Source of the DNA: Sva-07 sp041685755
GTDB lineage: Bacteria > Actinomycetota > Acidimicrobiia > Acidimicrobiales > Ilumatobacteraceae
NCBI GenBank assembly: GCA_041685755.1
Contig: JAWLFC010000002.1
Span: forward strand, 1 to 64,000
Direction: 5' to 3'
Length of the DNA stretch: 64,000 nt
Both the position numbers and the translations under genes were made by a program. Shown here one piece after another: positions 41,621-53,680 of the stretch. Numbering within the stretch: position 1 is the first letter of the stretch; each line of letters opens with the position of its first letter. Below the pieces are notes generated by a model. It worked only from the letters and a program-made list of their open reading frames with translations, was not told the DNA's origin and ran no database searches.

Positions 41621-42277
41621 ATGATGTTGCAGACACGTTGTGCTGGATGCGACGCCCCGGGCGTCGCGGTGTGTACCACCTGCCGGTTCGCCCTGCTGGG
41701 GCGTCGACCGCCCGAGTCGGCCGACGGGATCCGCGCCGCGGTCCCCTTCGTCGGCCGTGCCCGCGACGTGGTGCTGGGGCTGAAGTACCGCAACCGTCGA
41801 CAGGTCGCCCGCCATCTCGCCGGCCTCGTCGTCAACGCCGTGGTCGCCGATCTCGACGGGCCCATCGACCATCGGATCGATCTGGTCACCTGGGCGCCGA
41901 CGAGCCGGGCCCGGCGCCGCAGCCGCGGTTTCGACCAGGGCGAGTTGGTCGCCAGGTACGTGGCTCGTCAGCTGCGGGTGCCGGCACGGCGGCTGCTCGA
42001 GCGGTCGGACGACCAGCCCAGCCAGACGGGTCGGTCTCGGCGCGAACGGCTCGCCGGGGTGTCGTTTCGGGCCCGGCCCGGCCTCGACGGCGCCAGGGTG
42101 CTGGTGGTCGACGACGTCGTCACGACCGGTGCGACGCTGCGTTCGGCACGCCGGGCGCTCACGTCTGCGGGGGTCGCGACGGTGTGGCTCTACGCCGTTG
42201 CAGCCACACCGGCCGGCGTGTCGGCGGCGCGGCGTCCGAGCGAACGACACTCGGCGGTCATCGACGTCGCTGCCTGA
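41621..42277 (+). CDS. ComF family phosphoribosyltransferase-like protein
   Basis: A 218-residue protein. An N-terminal zinc-ribbon (CAGCDAPGVAVCTTC) is followed by a type I phosphoribosyltransferase fold with SRARRRSRGFDQGELVA and the PRPP loop VLVVDDVVTTGATL. ComF helps DNA uptake in competent bacteria; in non-competent ones its role is unknown. ATG 41621 (41624 is also possible) has CACACT 7 bases upstream, a weaker box. It precedes secA by 55 bases. Confidence 0.9.
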   Translation: MMLQTRCAGCDAPGVAVCTTCRFALLGRRPPESADGIRAAVPFVGRARDVVLGLKYRNRRQVARHLAGLVVNAVVADLDGPIDHRIDLVTWAPTSRARRRSRGFDQGELVARYVARQLRVPARRLLERSDDQPSQTGRSRRERLAGVSFRARPGLDGARVLVVDDVVTTGATLRSARRALTSAGVATVWLYAVAATPAGVSAARRPSERHSAVIDVAA

Positions 42278-42316
42278 GCCGGCGCCGGGCCGCCGCCTCA
42301 GCGGGCACTGGTTCGG

Positions 42317-42322
42317 TAGGAT
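42317..42322 (+). promoter_or_regulatory. TAGGAT -10 of secA
   Basis: TAGGAT ends 10 bases before the ATG at 42333. Confidence 0.5.
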
Positions 42323-42332
42323 CGGACACCGC

Positions 42333-45131
<2,799 letters not shown>

Positions 45132-45146
45132 CCGGGCGGGTGCTCC

Positions 45147-46256
45147 ATGCGTGACTTCACCTCCGACCTGCGCGATGTCCGTCGTCGTCTCGACGAGGCC
45201 GAGAGCTACCTCTCGATCGTCGACAACCGGGAGCGCTTCGCGGTGCTCGAGGCCGAGATCTCCGATCCGGCGCTCTGGGACGACCAGGAACGCGCCAAGA
45301 AGCTCAACACCGAGTACGCCAACATCCGCGACGACCTGGCGATCTTCGACGGGCTCACCGAGCAGCTCGGCGACGTCGAGGCCCTCCACGAACTCGCTCG
45401 CGACGAGGACGACGAGTCGCAGGAACCCGAGATCGAGGCGGCGATCGCCGAGCTGAACGCCACGCTCGACCAGCTGGAGCTGCGCAGCCTGTTCACCGGC
45501 GAACACGACGACGCCGACTGCATCGTGCAGATCAACGCCAAGGACGGTGGCGTCGACGCCCAGGACTTCTCCGAGATGCTGCTGCGGATGTACGAGCGGT
45601 GGTGCGAGCGCCGGGGCTTCACGATCAGCCTCAACTACGTCTCCGAGGGTGCCGAGGCCGGGATCATGTCGGCCGAGGTGACGATCTCGGGGCGCTACGC
45701 CTACGGGCTGATGAGTGCCGAGCGTGGCACCCATCGTCTGGTGCGCATCAGCCCGTTCGACAACCAGGGACGCCGCCAGACCTCGTTCGCGGCCGTGCAG
45801 GTGTGGCCGTTGCTCGACGACGTCGACGTCGACATCGACGAGTCGGACATCCGCATGGAGGTGTTCCGGGCCTCGGGTGCCGGCGGCCAGCACATCAACA
45901 AGACGTCATCGGCAGTGCGCCTGATCCACGAGCCGACCGGTCTCGTCGCCAGCTCCCAGGAGGAGCGCAGCCAGCTCCAGAACCGTGAACGGGCGATGGG
46001 GCGACTCACCGCCATGCTCGCCGCCAAGGCCGAGGAGGACCGCGCCGCCGAGCTCGACTCGATCGCCGGCAAACAGGCCCAGGTCGGCTGGGGCAGCCAG
46101 ATCCGCAGCTACGTGTTGCAGCCGTACCAGATGGTCAAGGACCTGCGCACCGAGATCGAGACCAGCGACGTCTCGGGCGTGCTCGACGGCGACATCGACG
46201 ACTTCGTCGAGGGGTATCTGCGGATGCGGCGTGCCGAGGCCGACGCGCCTGCCTGA
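45147..46256 (+). CDS. prfB: Peptide chain release factor 2
   Basis: RF2 reads UAA and UGA stops and triggers peptide release. The 369-residue protein has the stop-recognition SPF in VRISPFDNQGRRQTSFA and the catalytic GGQ in ASGAGGQHINKT. It is one uninterrupted frame: the in-frame UGA and frameshift site that autoregulate prfB in many bacteria are absent. The secA-prfB-ftsE-ftsX order is the conserved actinobacterial and wider bacterial one. Confidence 0.97.
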   Translation: MRDFTSDLRDVRRRLDEAESYLSIVDNRERFAVLEAEISDPALWDDQERAKKLNTEYANIRDDLAIFDGLTEQLGDVEALHELARDEDDESQEPEIEAAIAELNATLDQLELRSLFTGEHDDADCIVQINAKDGGVDAQDFSEMLLRMYERWCERRGFTISLNYVSEGAEAGIMSAEVTISGRYAYGLMSAERGTHRLVRISPFDNQGRRQTSFAAVQVWPLLDDVDVDIDESDIRMEVFRASGAGGQHINKTSSAVRLIHEPTGLVASSQEERSQLQNRERAMGRLTAMLAAKAEEDRAAELDSIAGKQAQVGWGSQIRSYVLQPYQMVKDLRTEIETSDVSGVLDGDIDDFVEGYLRMRRAEADAPA

Positions 46257-46280
46257 CCCCGCGCGGCACCGAGTGACCTG

Positions 46281-46286
46281 TACCCT
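46281..46286 (+). promoter_or_regulatory. TACCCT -10-like box before ftsE
   Basis: TACCCT lies 27 bases before the ftsE ATG, leaving room for a short leader. Confidence 0.35.
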
Positions 46287-46313
46287 CTCTGCGTCCTTCG
46301 GGAAGCCACCACC

Positions 46314-46991
<678 letters not shown>

Positions 46992-46999
46992 GCTGAACC

Positions 47000-47902
47000 G
47001 TGCTGTCCCGCCTCCGCTACATCCTCCGCGAAACCTTCGACAGTTTCCGCCGCAACGCCACCTTGACCGTGGCGTCGATCATCACCGCCGCCATCTCGCT
47101 GCTCGGAGTCGGGCTCACCCTGCTCAGCCAGCACGCCTTCGACAACCTGCTCGAACGGTGGGAGGGCGGCGTCGAGATGATCGTGTTCATGAACCCGACG
47201 GCGACCGCCGACCAGCTCGCACTCGTCGAGTCCGCCCTCGCCGGCCAGGACCAGTTCATCGAGTCGTTCACCTACTGCGACGAGATCTGCTCGCTCGAGG
47301 AGGCCGACCGGATCTTCGCCGGCGAACCCGGCGTGCGTGAGCTGCTCACCGAGGACACGATCCCCACCCAGTTCAAGGCGGTGCCCACCGAGGACACCGA
47401 CGTCGAGCTGCTCCGTCAGGTCTCCGACGCGTTCGCCGAGCTCCCCGGCGTGTTCGACGTCAGCTTCGCCGAGGACCAGATCAGCCTGATCACCCAGCTG
47501 CAGAGCTTCTTCGGGTTCCGCCTGCTCCTGCTGTCGGTGTTCCTCCTGCTGGCCGCGATCCTGCTGATCTGGAACACCATCCGCACCGCGATCTTCGCCC
47601 GACGGCGAGAGATCGAGGTGATGAAGCTCGTCGGCGCCACCGACTGGTTCATCCGCGTCCCGTTCATGCTCGAAGGCCTGCTCCACGGCATCATCGGCGC
47701 CGGTCTGGCGAGCGTCGGGCTGTGGGCGTGGAACAGCCAGTGGACCGACGGCGTGCAGAACTTCCCCGACAACAGCGGGTTCTCCGCGCTCGTCGTCATC
47801 GACGGCTACGACCAGACGGTGATGCTGATCATGCTCGCGATCGGGGCGCTGGCCGGCGCCATCGGCTCTGGTATCGCGGCATCGAAGTTCCTCGACGTCT
47901 AG
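47000..47902 (+). CDS. ftsX: Cell division membrane protein FtsX
   Basis: FtsX carries the conformational signal of FtsE to hydrolases outside the membrane. The 300-residue protein starts at a GTG, with one helix near residues 22-42, an external loop of about 125 residues, and three more helices, the last pair flanking IEVMKLVGATDWFIRVPFMLEG, the conserved FtsX segment. The peptidase and smpB genes that often follow ftsX in actinobacteria are not here; a 261-base gap comes instead. Confidence 0.96.
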   Translation: MLSRLRYILRETFDSFRRNATLTVASIITAAISLLGVGLTLLSQHAFDNLLERWEGGVEMIVFMNPTATADQLALVESALAGQDQFIESFTYCDEICSLEEADRIFAGEPGVRELLTEDTIPTQFKAVPTEDTDVELLRQVSDAFAELPGVFDVSFAEDQISLITQLQSFFGFRLLLLSVFLLLAAILLIWNTIRTAIFARRREIEVMKLVGATDWFIRVPFMLEGLLHGIIGAGLASVGLWAWNSQWTDGVQNFPDNSGFSALVVIDGYDQTVMLIMLAIGALAGAIGSGIAASKFLDV

Positions 47903-48163
47903 GGCGCGGGTCCCGCTCACGGAGTTCGGTACCGCTCACGGGTCCTGTCACCGGCGACGCCCTGGGGCTGCGGCCTTCGGCCGGTCCCCATGACGTCCCC
48001 GGCGCCACCCGTTCGCTGTCGGGTCGCGGGCTCATGTCGTTCCGCGCGTCGAGGAACGTCGCCGCCGCGTTGGGGCCTCCGGCGTCGACCGCTTCTCTGC
48101 GGGGGCTGGGGGTGTTCGGTGTGCGGTTCTTGCTGCGGGTTCGGGTGTCGGTACGGTCCGTTC
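47903..48163. other. Gene-free spacer after ftsX
   Basis: I find no supported gene in this 261-base spacer. It has a short direct repeat (CCGCTCACGG at 47912 and 47930, approximately) and a CGGCC-TTC-GGCCG hairpin near 47970 that could help termination. No tmRNA-like 3' end is seen. Confidence 0.5.
48152..48157 (+). promoter_or_regulatory. TACGGT -10 of crotonase gene
   Basis: TACGGT ends 6 bases before the ATG at 48164. Confidence 0.55.
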
Positions 48164-49027
48164 ATGGACTACTCGGAGATCATCTATGGCGTCGAGGACT
48201 CGGTGGCGACGGTGACGTTGCATCGGCCGGAGCGGATGAATGCGTTCACGGGGACGATGATGCGCGAGCTGATCGACGCGTTCGACCGGGTCGACGCCGA
48301 CGACGACGTACGGGCGGTGATCGTGACCGGTGCCGGTGAACGGGCCTTCTGCGCCGGCGCCGACCTGGGAGCGGGCGGCGACACGTTCGCCGGCGGAGGC
48401 AGCGACATCCAGACCGACGCCGGCGTGCCGCGCGACGGCGGCGGCATGGTGTCGCTGCGCATCTTCGACTGCACGAAGCCGGTCATCGGCGCCATCAACG
48501 GCGCCGCCGTCGGTGTCGGTGCCACGATGACGCTCCCGATGGACATCCGCCTGGCGTCGGACACCGCCCGCTTCGGGTTCGTGTTCGCCCGGCGTGGCAT
48601 CGTGCCCGAAGCGTGTTCGTCGTGGTTCCTCCCTCGCCTCGTCGGCATCAGCACGGCCGCCGAGTGGTGCTACTCGGGCCGGGTGTTCCCCGCCGCCGAA
48701 GCGCACGAACGAGGGTTGGTCCGCAGCGTGCACGCCGCGGAGGAACTGCTCCCTGCTGCCCGCGAGATCGCCCGGGAGATCGCCGACAACACCGCCCCGG
48801 TCTCGGTGGCGCTCACCCGGCAGATGCTGTGGCGCATGCTCGGCGCCGACCACCCGATGGAGGCGCACCGGGTCGACTCCCGGGGCATCCTCGCCCGGGG
48901 GGCCAGCGCCGACGCCAAGGAGGGAGTCGAGAGCTTCCTCGAGAAGCGCCCGCCCGTCTACCCCGTTCGCGTGAGCGACGGCCTGCCCGACATCTTCCCC
49001 GACTACGAGGAGCCCACCTTCCACTGA
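48164..49027 (+). CDS. Enoyl-CoA hydratase/isomerase (crotonase) family protein
   Basis: A 287-residue crotonase-fold enzyme acting on acyl-CoA thioesters. TLHRPERMNAFTGTMMREL opens it, ERAFCAGADLG and INGAAVGVGATMTLPMDIRLAS form the oxyanion hole, and GIVPEACSSWFLPRLVG holds a conserved Glu. The C-terminus ends in the insertion and SFLEKRPPVYP typical of family members. Whether it is a hydratase or another crotonase is not decided by the motifs. ATG 48164 is chosen because TACGGT lies 6 bases before it; a longer upstream frame is unsupported. Confidence 0.88.
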   Translation: MDYSEIIYGVEDSVATVTLHRPERMNAFTGTMMRELIDAFDRVDADDDVRAVIVTGAGERAFCAGADLGAGGDTFAGGGSDIQTDAGVPRDGGGMVSLRIFDCTKPVIGAINGAAVGVGATMTLPMDIRLASDTARFGFVFARRGIVPEACSSWFLPRLVGISTAAEWCYSGRVFPAAEAHERGLVRSVHAAEELLPAAREIAREIADNTAPVSVALTRQMLWRMLGADHPMEAHRVDSRGILARGASADAKEGVESFLEKRPPVYPVRVSDGLPDIFPDYEEPTFH

Positions 49028-49136
49028 TCGTGACGTTTGACACGGCGAGCTTCGGGAATTCCTCAAGTCGACCGGCGTTGTCACCGATGTCTTGAACAAC
49101 CCGAGACACGAACCACACGAACGACAGGAACCACCG

Positions 49137-49349
49137 ATGACCACGATGTTGATGGAGAAGCTGCAGGCCGGCGACGTGCTCGAGATCCGGTCCGCCGACC
49201 ACGACGTGATCACCGTGCTCGTGCTGCTCGCGACCGATGACGCACTCGTTCTCGATCCCTGCAACGACGACACCCCCTTCGTCGTCAATGCCGACGAACT
49301 CGTCGAGTACCGCAGGTTCGACGCCGAGTCGATGTTCGCCGACGCCTGA
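49137..49349 (+). CDS. Small acidic protein, 70 residues, unknown function
   Basis: The protein begins MTTMLMEKLQAGDVLEIRSA and is acidic throughout, with a short hydrophobic core (VITVLVLLATDDALVLD). It looks like a compact beta-rich protein rather than a membrane one. AGGA lies 8 bases before the ATG. No family is recognised. It precedes the truncated haemoglobin gene by 73 bases. Confidence 0.6.
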   Translation: MTTMLMEKLQAGDVLEIRSADHDVITVLVLLATDDALVLDPCNDDTPFVVNADELVEYRRFDAESMFADA

Positions 49350-49409
49350 CGTCGACGAACCAACCGATCTCTCCGAGCGATCCCCCTTCTCGCTCTCGAG
49401 GGAATCCCC

Positions 49410-49415
49410 TAGCGT
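49410..49415 (+). promoter_or_regulatory. TAGCGT -10 of truncated haemoglobin gene
   Basis: TAGCGT ends 7 bases before the GTG at 49423. Confidence 0.6.
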
Positions 49416-49422
49416 GGGTGCC

Positions 49423-49854
49423 GTGGACAACACGGCACCCACGTTGTTTTTCCGGGTCGGCGGCATGCCGTTCTTCGAGCGACTCGTCGACGCCTTCTAT
49501 CGCGGCGTCGAGACCGACGAGGTGCTGTTGCCGCTCTACCCCGAGCAACCCGACCTCACCGGTGCCCGCCATCGGCTGACCCTGTTCCTCGCCCAGTACT
49601 GGGGCGGGCCGACCACCTACTCCGACGAACGCGGTCACCCGCGGTTGCGCATGCGGCACTTCCCGTTCTCGATCGGTCCGCTCGAGCGCGATCGTTGGCT
49701 GGTCCACATGGCAGCGGCGGTCGAGGAGGTGTGCGCCGACGAGCGCGTCCCCGACGGCGTCGCCGAGGAGATGATGGCCTACTTCGTCAACGCCGCCGAG
49801 CACCTCCGCAACGACACCGGGCTGCCGATCTCGTCGCGCCGGACCCCCAGCTGA
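49423..49854 (+). CDS. Group II truncated haemoglobin (GlbO-like)
   Basis: A 143-residue truncated haemoglobin, likely binding oxygen or detoxifying nitric oxide. It follows the group II pattern: FFRVGGMPFFERLVDAFYRGV, LLPLYPEQPDLTGARHRLTLFLAQYWGGPTTYSDERGHPRLRMRH, where the RH after LRM is the proximal histidine, then IGPLERDRWLVHM. Start GTG 49423 has TAGCGT 7 bases upstream. The 3' 88 bases are repeated beyond the N run as an assembly duplicate. Confidence 0.93.
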   Translation: MDNTAPTLFFRVGGMPFFERLVDAFYRGVETDEVLLPLYPEQPDLTGARHRLTLFLAQYWGGPTTYSDERGHPRLRMRHFPFSIGPLERDRWLVHMAAAVEEVCADERVPDGVAEEMMAYFVNAAEHLRNDTGLPISSRRTPS

Positions 49855-49865
49855 GGTCGGCAGCT
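49767..49865 (+). repeat. 99-base direct duplicate, left copy (contig-end overlap)
   Basis: Identical to 49966-50064. It covers the end of the globin gene and 11 bases beyond. Confidence 0.9.
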
Positions 49866-49965
49866 NNNNNNNNNNNNNNNNNNNNNNNNNNNNNNNNNNN
49901 NNNNNNNNNNNNNNNNNNNNNNNNNNNNNNNNNNNNNNNNNNNNNNNNNNNNNNNNNNNNNNNNN
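49866..49965. other. 100-N assembly gap
   Basis: Exactly 100 Ns between two identical 99-base copies, as at 5395-5494. Confidence 0.99.
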
Positions 49966-50064
49966 GGAGATGATGGCCTACTTCGTCAACGCCGCCGAGC
50001 ACCTCCGCAACGACACCGGGCTGCCGATCTCGTCGCGCCGGACCCCCAGCTGAGGTCGGCAGCT
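49966..50064 (+). repeat. 99-base direct duplicate, right copy
   Basis: Identical to 49767-49865. Collapsing the pair joins the globin gene to the ABC transporter promoter with no loss. Confidence 0.9.
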
Positions 50065-50069
50065 AGGGT
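50064..50069 (+). promoter_or_regulatory. TAGGGT -10 of ABC exporter operon
   Basis: TAGGGT ends 9 bases before the ATG at 50079. Its first base is the last base of the duplicated segment. Confidence 0.55.
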
Positions 50070-50078
50070 CGGCGATCC

Positions 50079-51005
50079 ATGAACGCCATCGAGGTGCGCG
50101 ACCTGCGCAAGGACTACGGCGACGTCCGCGCCGTCGACGCGTTGAGCTTCCGCGTCGCCGCCGGCGAGGTGTACGCGCTGCTCGGCGAGAACGGTGCCGG
50201 GAAGTCGACCGCGGTCGAGATCCTGGAGGGCCATCGAGTGGCGACGTCGGGCTCGGTGTCGGTGCTCGGCGTCGACCCGGCCGAGGCTGACCGCGACTTC
50301 CGTGACCGCATCGGCATCGTCCTGCAGTCCTCCGGTGTCGAGTCCGAGTTCAGCGTCCGCGAGGTGATCGAGCTCTACGGGGGGTGCTACCGCTCACCCC
50401 GCCCGCTCGACGAGGTCGTCTCGCTCGTCGGTCTCGAGGAGAAGGTCGATGCCCGGGTGGGTTCGCTGTCGGGTGGCCAACGGCGCCGGGTCGACCTGGC
50501 GCTCGGCATCGTGGGTCGACCCGAGCTGCTGTTCCTCGACGAACCGACCACCGGCTTCGATCCGTCGGCCCGGCGACGGTCGTGGGATCTGATCGAGGCG
50601 TTGGGCGACGACGGGACGACCGTGTTGCTCACCACCCACTACCTCGACGAGGCCGAGCACCTCGCCGATCGTGTCGGTGTGCTGTCGAGGGGTCACCTGA
50701 TCGCCGAGGGGACGCCCGAAGAACTGATCAACCAGGTCAGCGGCACCGTCGTCAGCTTCATGCTGCCCGAGCGCGTCGCCCCATCGGATGCAGCGTCGAC
50801 GTTCGGCGAGTTGCTCGGCGTCGGCATCCGCGTCTCGGGTCGGCTGGTCGAGGCCAGCATCGACCAACCGACCGTGGCCGTCCACCGGATCACGGGATGG
50901 GCGATCGAGGCCGGGGTCGAGCTGGAGTCGTTGTCGGTCAGCCGCGTCTCGCTCGAGGACGTCTATCTGTCGCTCACCGACACCGCCGCCCAGGAGGCCC
51001 CGTGA
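50079..51005 (+). CDS. ABC transporter ATPase (DrrA/ABC-2 type)
   Basis: A 308-residue ATP-binding subunit with Walker A GENGAGKST, signature LSGGQRRRVDLALGI, Walker B LLFLDEPTTGFD and switch LTTHYLDEAEHLADRV. The long C-terminal domain and LDEAEHL motif are typical of the drug/lipid exporter group that includes DrrA. It would power the permease encoded by the next gene, which overlaps by 4 bases (GTGA). Substrate unknown. Confidence 0.9.
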   Translation: MNAIEVRDLRKDYGDVRAVDALSFRVAAGEVYALLGENGAGKSTAVEILEGHRVATSGSVSVLGVDPAEADRDFRDRIGIVLQSSGVESEFSVREVIELYGGCYRSPRPLDEVVSLVGLEEKVDARVGSLSGGQRRRVDLALGIVGRPELLFLDEPTTGFDPSARRRSWDLIEALGDDGTTVLLTTHYLDEAEHLADRVGVLSRGHLIAEGTPEELINQVSGTVVSFMLPERVAPSDAASTFGELLGVGIRVSGRLVEASIDQPTVAVHRITGWAIEAGVELESLSVSRVSLEDVYLSLTDTAAQEAP

Positions 51006-51838
51006 ATGCGTTTCCGTCGGCGCTGAGCCTCGTCGCGACCCAGACTCGCTACCAGCTCGTCACGTTCTGGCGGATCCCGGTCGCCGTGTTCTTCACGCTC
51101 GGTCTGCCGCTGGTCATGCTCGTGCTGTTCAACGCCCTGTTCGGCAGCGGGACCTTCACGACCTCGGAGGGCGAGATCTCGGCCCAGCAGTTCTACACCG
51201 GCGGGCTGGCGGCGTTCACGGCGGTGTCGGCGACGTTCACCAACCTCGCCAACATGGTGCCGCTGCGCCGCGACGAGGGGGTGCTCAAGCGCTGGCGGGG
51301 TACGCCGCTGCCGACGTGGATCTACCTGGCAGGCTTCCTCGTGTCGGCGGTGCTCATCGCGTTCGTCGGGGTCGTCCTCATGCTCGCGCTCGGCGTCGTC
51401 GTGTACGACCTCGAGATCGAACCGGCCAAGATGCCGGCGGCGTTCGTGACCTTCGCCGTCGGCGTCGGAGCGTTCGCCGCCCTCGGGATGGCGCTGGCAT
51501 CGGTGGTCAAGTCGGCCAGTTCGGCGTCGGCGGCCGCGAACGCGATCATCCTGCCGATGGCGTTCGTGTCGAACATCTTCATCCAGGTCGACAGCGGTCC
51601 GGCGTGGATCACGACCATCGGCGACATCTTCCCCCTCAAGCACTTCGCCGAGGCGTTCCAGGACTGCTTCAACCCGCTCGTCGACGCCCCGGCCTTCGAC
51701 TGGCCGAGCCTCGCGTACGTCGCGGCGTGGGGGCTGCTCGGCCTCGCGATCGCGCTGCGCCGGTTCACCTGGGAGCCCAGCGGCAGCGCACCGCGCGGCC
51801 GCCGCAGTCGCCGTGCCGCGGTCGACGCCACCGCGTGA
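51002..51838 (+). CDS. ABC-2 type transporter permease
   Basis: A 278-residue membrane protein with six helices in the ABC-2 layout: first helix FWRIPVAVFFTLGLPLVMLVLFNALFG, a loop with AAFTAVSATFTNLANMVPLRRDEGVLKRWRGTPLP (the conserved EGxxKRxxxxP segment), and MAFVSNIFIQV. It ends in a basic tail (RGRRSRRA). It forms an exporter with the ATPase upstream. GTG 51002 overlaps its stop. Confidence 0.9.
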   Translation: MNAFPSALSLVATQTRYQLVTFWRIPVAVFFTLGLPLVMLVLFNALFGSGTFTTSEGEISAQQFYTGGLAAFTAVSATFTNLANMVPLRRDEGVLKRWRGTPLPTWIYLAGFLVSAVLIAFVGVVLMLALGVVVYDLEIEPAKMPAAFVTFAVGVGAFAALGMALASVVKSASSASAAANAIILPMAFVSNIFIQVDSGPAWITTIGDIFPLKHFAEAFQDCFNPLVDAPAFDWPSLAYVAAWGLLGLAIALRRFTWEPSGSAPRGRRSRRAAVDATA

Positions 51839-51859
51839 CCGGGGCCAGGTCGCGCAGCG

Positions 51860-52720
51860 TCAGGAGAAGACGACGGTCTTGCGGCCGTGGACGAGCACCC
51901 GGTGTTCGAGGTGGGCGCGCACGGCGCGGGCGAGCACGATGGTCTCGAGGTCGCGGCCGCGCGAGGTGAGCCGGGCGACGTCGTCGCGGTGGGTGACGTG
52001 CACCGTGTCCTGCTCGATGATCGGGCCCTCGTCGAGGTCTGCCGTCGCGTAGTGGGCCGTCGCCCCGATGAGCTTCACGCCGCGGTCGTGGGCCTGGCGG
52101 TACGGGTTGGCCCCGACGAACGCGGGGAGGAACGAGTGGTGGATGTTGATGATCCGGTTGGGGTGTTCGGCGACGAACCGGTCGCTCAGGATCTGCATGT
52201 AGCGGGCCATGACGATCAGCTCGACGCCGTGATCGGCGAGCGCGGCGAGGACGGCGCGCTCCTGCGCGGGCTTGGTCTCGGGCGTCACCGGCAGGTGGAG
52301 GTACGGCACCCCCATGTGGTCGGCGATCTCGGCGTGGTCGGGGTGGTTGGAGACCACGACGCGCAGGTCCATCGGGAGCTCGCCGCTGCGCCAGCGCGTC
52401 AACAGGTCGTAGAGGCAGTGCGGCTGCTTCGACGCCATGATCGCCGTCGGGGTCGCGATGTCGGTGAACCGCAGGTCGACGTGCATCCCGAAGCGCTCCG
52501 CGGTGGGAGCGAACGCCGTCACGATCTCGTCGCGGTCGACCCCGAAGCCGTCGAGTTCGAACTCGACGCGCTGGAAGAAGACGGGGTCGGCGCCGGCGCC
52601 CCCGCGGTCGACGTGCTGTTCGGCGTGGACGATGTTGCCGTCGTGACGGGCGATGAACTCCGCGGTGGCGGCGACGACGCCCTGACGGTCGGGGCACGAG
52701 AGCAGCAGGACGGCGGTCAT
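51860..52720 (-). CDS. purU: Formyltetrahydrofolate deformylase
   Basis: PurU hydrolyses 10-formyl-tetrahydrofolate to formate and tetrahydrofolate, balancing one-carbon pools and feeding formate to purine synthesis. The 286-residue protein has an N-terminal ACT domain (LLLSCPDRQGVVAATAEFIARHDGNIVHAEQH, methionine/glycine sensing in the family) and a formyltransferase-type domain with MARYMQILS, INIHHSFLPAFVGANPYRQA and GATAHYATADLDEGPIIEQD, carrying the catalytic Asn/His/Asp. ATG 52720 is well inside a longer open frame. Confidence 0.95.
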   Translation of the reverse strand: MTAVLLLSCPDRQGVVAATAEFIARHDGNIVHAEQHVDRGGAGADPVFFQRVEFELDGFGVDRDEIVTAFAPTAERFGMHVDLRFTDIATPTAIMASKQPHCLYDLLTRWRSGELPMDLRVVVSNHPDHAEIADHMGVPYLHLPVTPETKPAQERAVLAALADHGVELIVMARYMQILSDRFVAEHPNRIINIHHSFLPAFVGANPYRQAHDRGVKLIGATAHYATADLDEGPIIEQDTVHVTHRDDVARLTSRGRDLETIVLARAVRAHLEHRVLVHGRKTVVFS

Positions 52721-52731
52721 CGCCGTTCGTT

Positions 52732-53523
52732 CTATCGGGGTCGGAGTGCGTAACACGCGATCGCGGTGGCGGCGGCGGCGTTGAGCGAGTCGACCCCGGT
52801 GGCCATCGGGATGCGTACCGGGGTGGCCAACTCCAGCAACGTGTCGCTGAGCCCGCTTCGCTCCGACCCGATCAGGATCGACAGTCGATCGCCCGGATCG
52901 ACCGTGTCGAGCGCCACGGCGTCGGCTGCCGGGGTCATCGCGTAGTGCTCGATGTCGGTGAGCCGGCGCAGGTCGGCGGCGAGATCGGTCGTGCGGGCGT
53001 GGGGAAGGGCGAACACGGTTCCCATCGCGACTCGGAGCGAACGACGGGCGAGCGGGTCGGCGCTGGTGTGGTCGAGGACGAGCCCGTCCCAGCCGAGCGC
53101 GGCGGCGTTGCGGATGATCGAGCCGATGTTCGCCGGGTTGTCGACCGCCTCGACGATGACGAGTCGGCGGGCGTGCTCCGCCAGTTCGGCGACCGTCGGG
53201 CGCGAGGGCCGGTGGAACAGGGCGATGATCGTCGAGGGGACGCCGAGGCGCGACACGACCCGCCGGACCTCGATCCCGCCCGAATACACCGGCGCCCCGA
53301 AACGGCTCGCGACGGCGGGGACCCGGTCGGCGTCGACGAGGGCGGCGACGGGTTGGCAACCGGCGTCGAGCGCCCGTTCCACCACGAGATCACCCTCGGC
53401 CAGGAACAGCCCGGCGCCGGCGTCGTCGCGCTTGTCGGCCCGGCTGGCGAGGCCCCGTTCGCTCAATCGGAACTGGGTGAAGCGGGGGTCGTCCGGGTCG
53501 TCGACCCGCACCACCGCCGTCAT
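52732..53523 (-). CDS. TrmH/SpoU family RNA 2'-O-methyltransferase
   Basis: A 263-residue SAM-dependent RNA methyltransferase. The N-terminal RNA-binding domain (FLAEGDLVVERALDAG) leads to the knotted catalytic fold with VEAVDNPANIGSIIRNAAALG (motif 1, with NxGxxxR), ILIGSERSGLS (motif 2) and IPMATGVDSLNAAAATAI (motif 3). It probably modifies rRNA or tRNA; the nucleotide cannot be inferred. It ends 11 bases before purU begins, so the two may share a transcript. Confidence 0.92.
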   Translation of the reverse strand: MTAVVRVDDPDDPRFTQFRLSERGLASRADKRDDAGAGLFLAEGDLVVERALDAGCQPVAALVDADRVPAVASRFGAPVYSGGIEVRRVVSRLGVPSTIIALFHRPSRPTVAELAEHARRLVIVEAVDNPANIGSIIRNAAALGWDGLVLDHTSADPLARRSLRVAMGTVFALPHARTTDLAADLRRLTDIEHYAMTPAADAVALDTVDPGDRLSILIGSERSGLSDTLLELATPVRIPMATGVDSLNAAAATAIACYALRPR

Positions 53524-53539
53524 GTCGGTCCCGTCCCGG

Positions 53540-53591
53540 CGTTTGTGGCGTGTTGTGGTTGACCCGGCCCAACCAGTTCGCCCCGCAAACG
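53540..53591. repeat. 52-base palindromic repeat, unit 1
   Basis: The unit runs from CGTTTGTGGCG to CCCCGCAAACG. Its ends, CGTTTG and CAAACG, are inverted, and TGGTTG/CAACCA form an inner stem. It matches unit 2 at 49 of 52 positions. Confidence 0.85.
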
Positions 53592-53599
53592 GGGAGGGC

Positions 53600-53651
53600 C
53601 GTTTGTGGCGTGTTGTGGTTCACCCGGCCCAACCAGTCCGCACCGCAAACG
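53600..53651. repeat. 52-base palindromic repeat, unit 2
   Basis: This second copy, 60 bases from the first, has inverted ends CGTTTG/CAAACG and the inner TGGTT/AACCA stem. Three substitutions separate it from unit 1. It looks like a REP-type element between menB and the methyltransferase gene. Confidence 0.85.
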
Positions 53652-53680
53652 TGACGGGGGAGGGAGGGGAGGAGTGGGCA

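Noticed and set aside
45147..46256. Programmed frameshift in prfB
   Set aside because: The gene is one continuous 369-codon frame; no early in-frame TGA with a slippery site.
47903..48163. tmRNA or smpB after ftsX
   Set aside because: No CCA-ending tRNA-like domain, and no frame with SmpB motifs.
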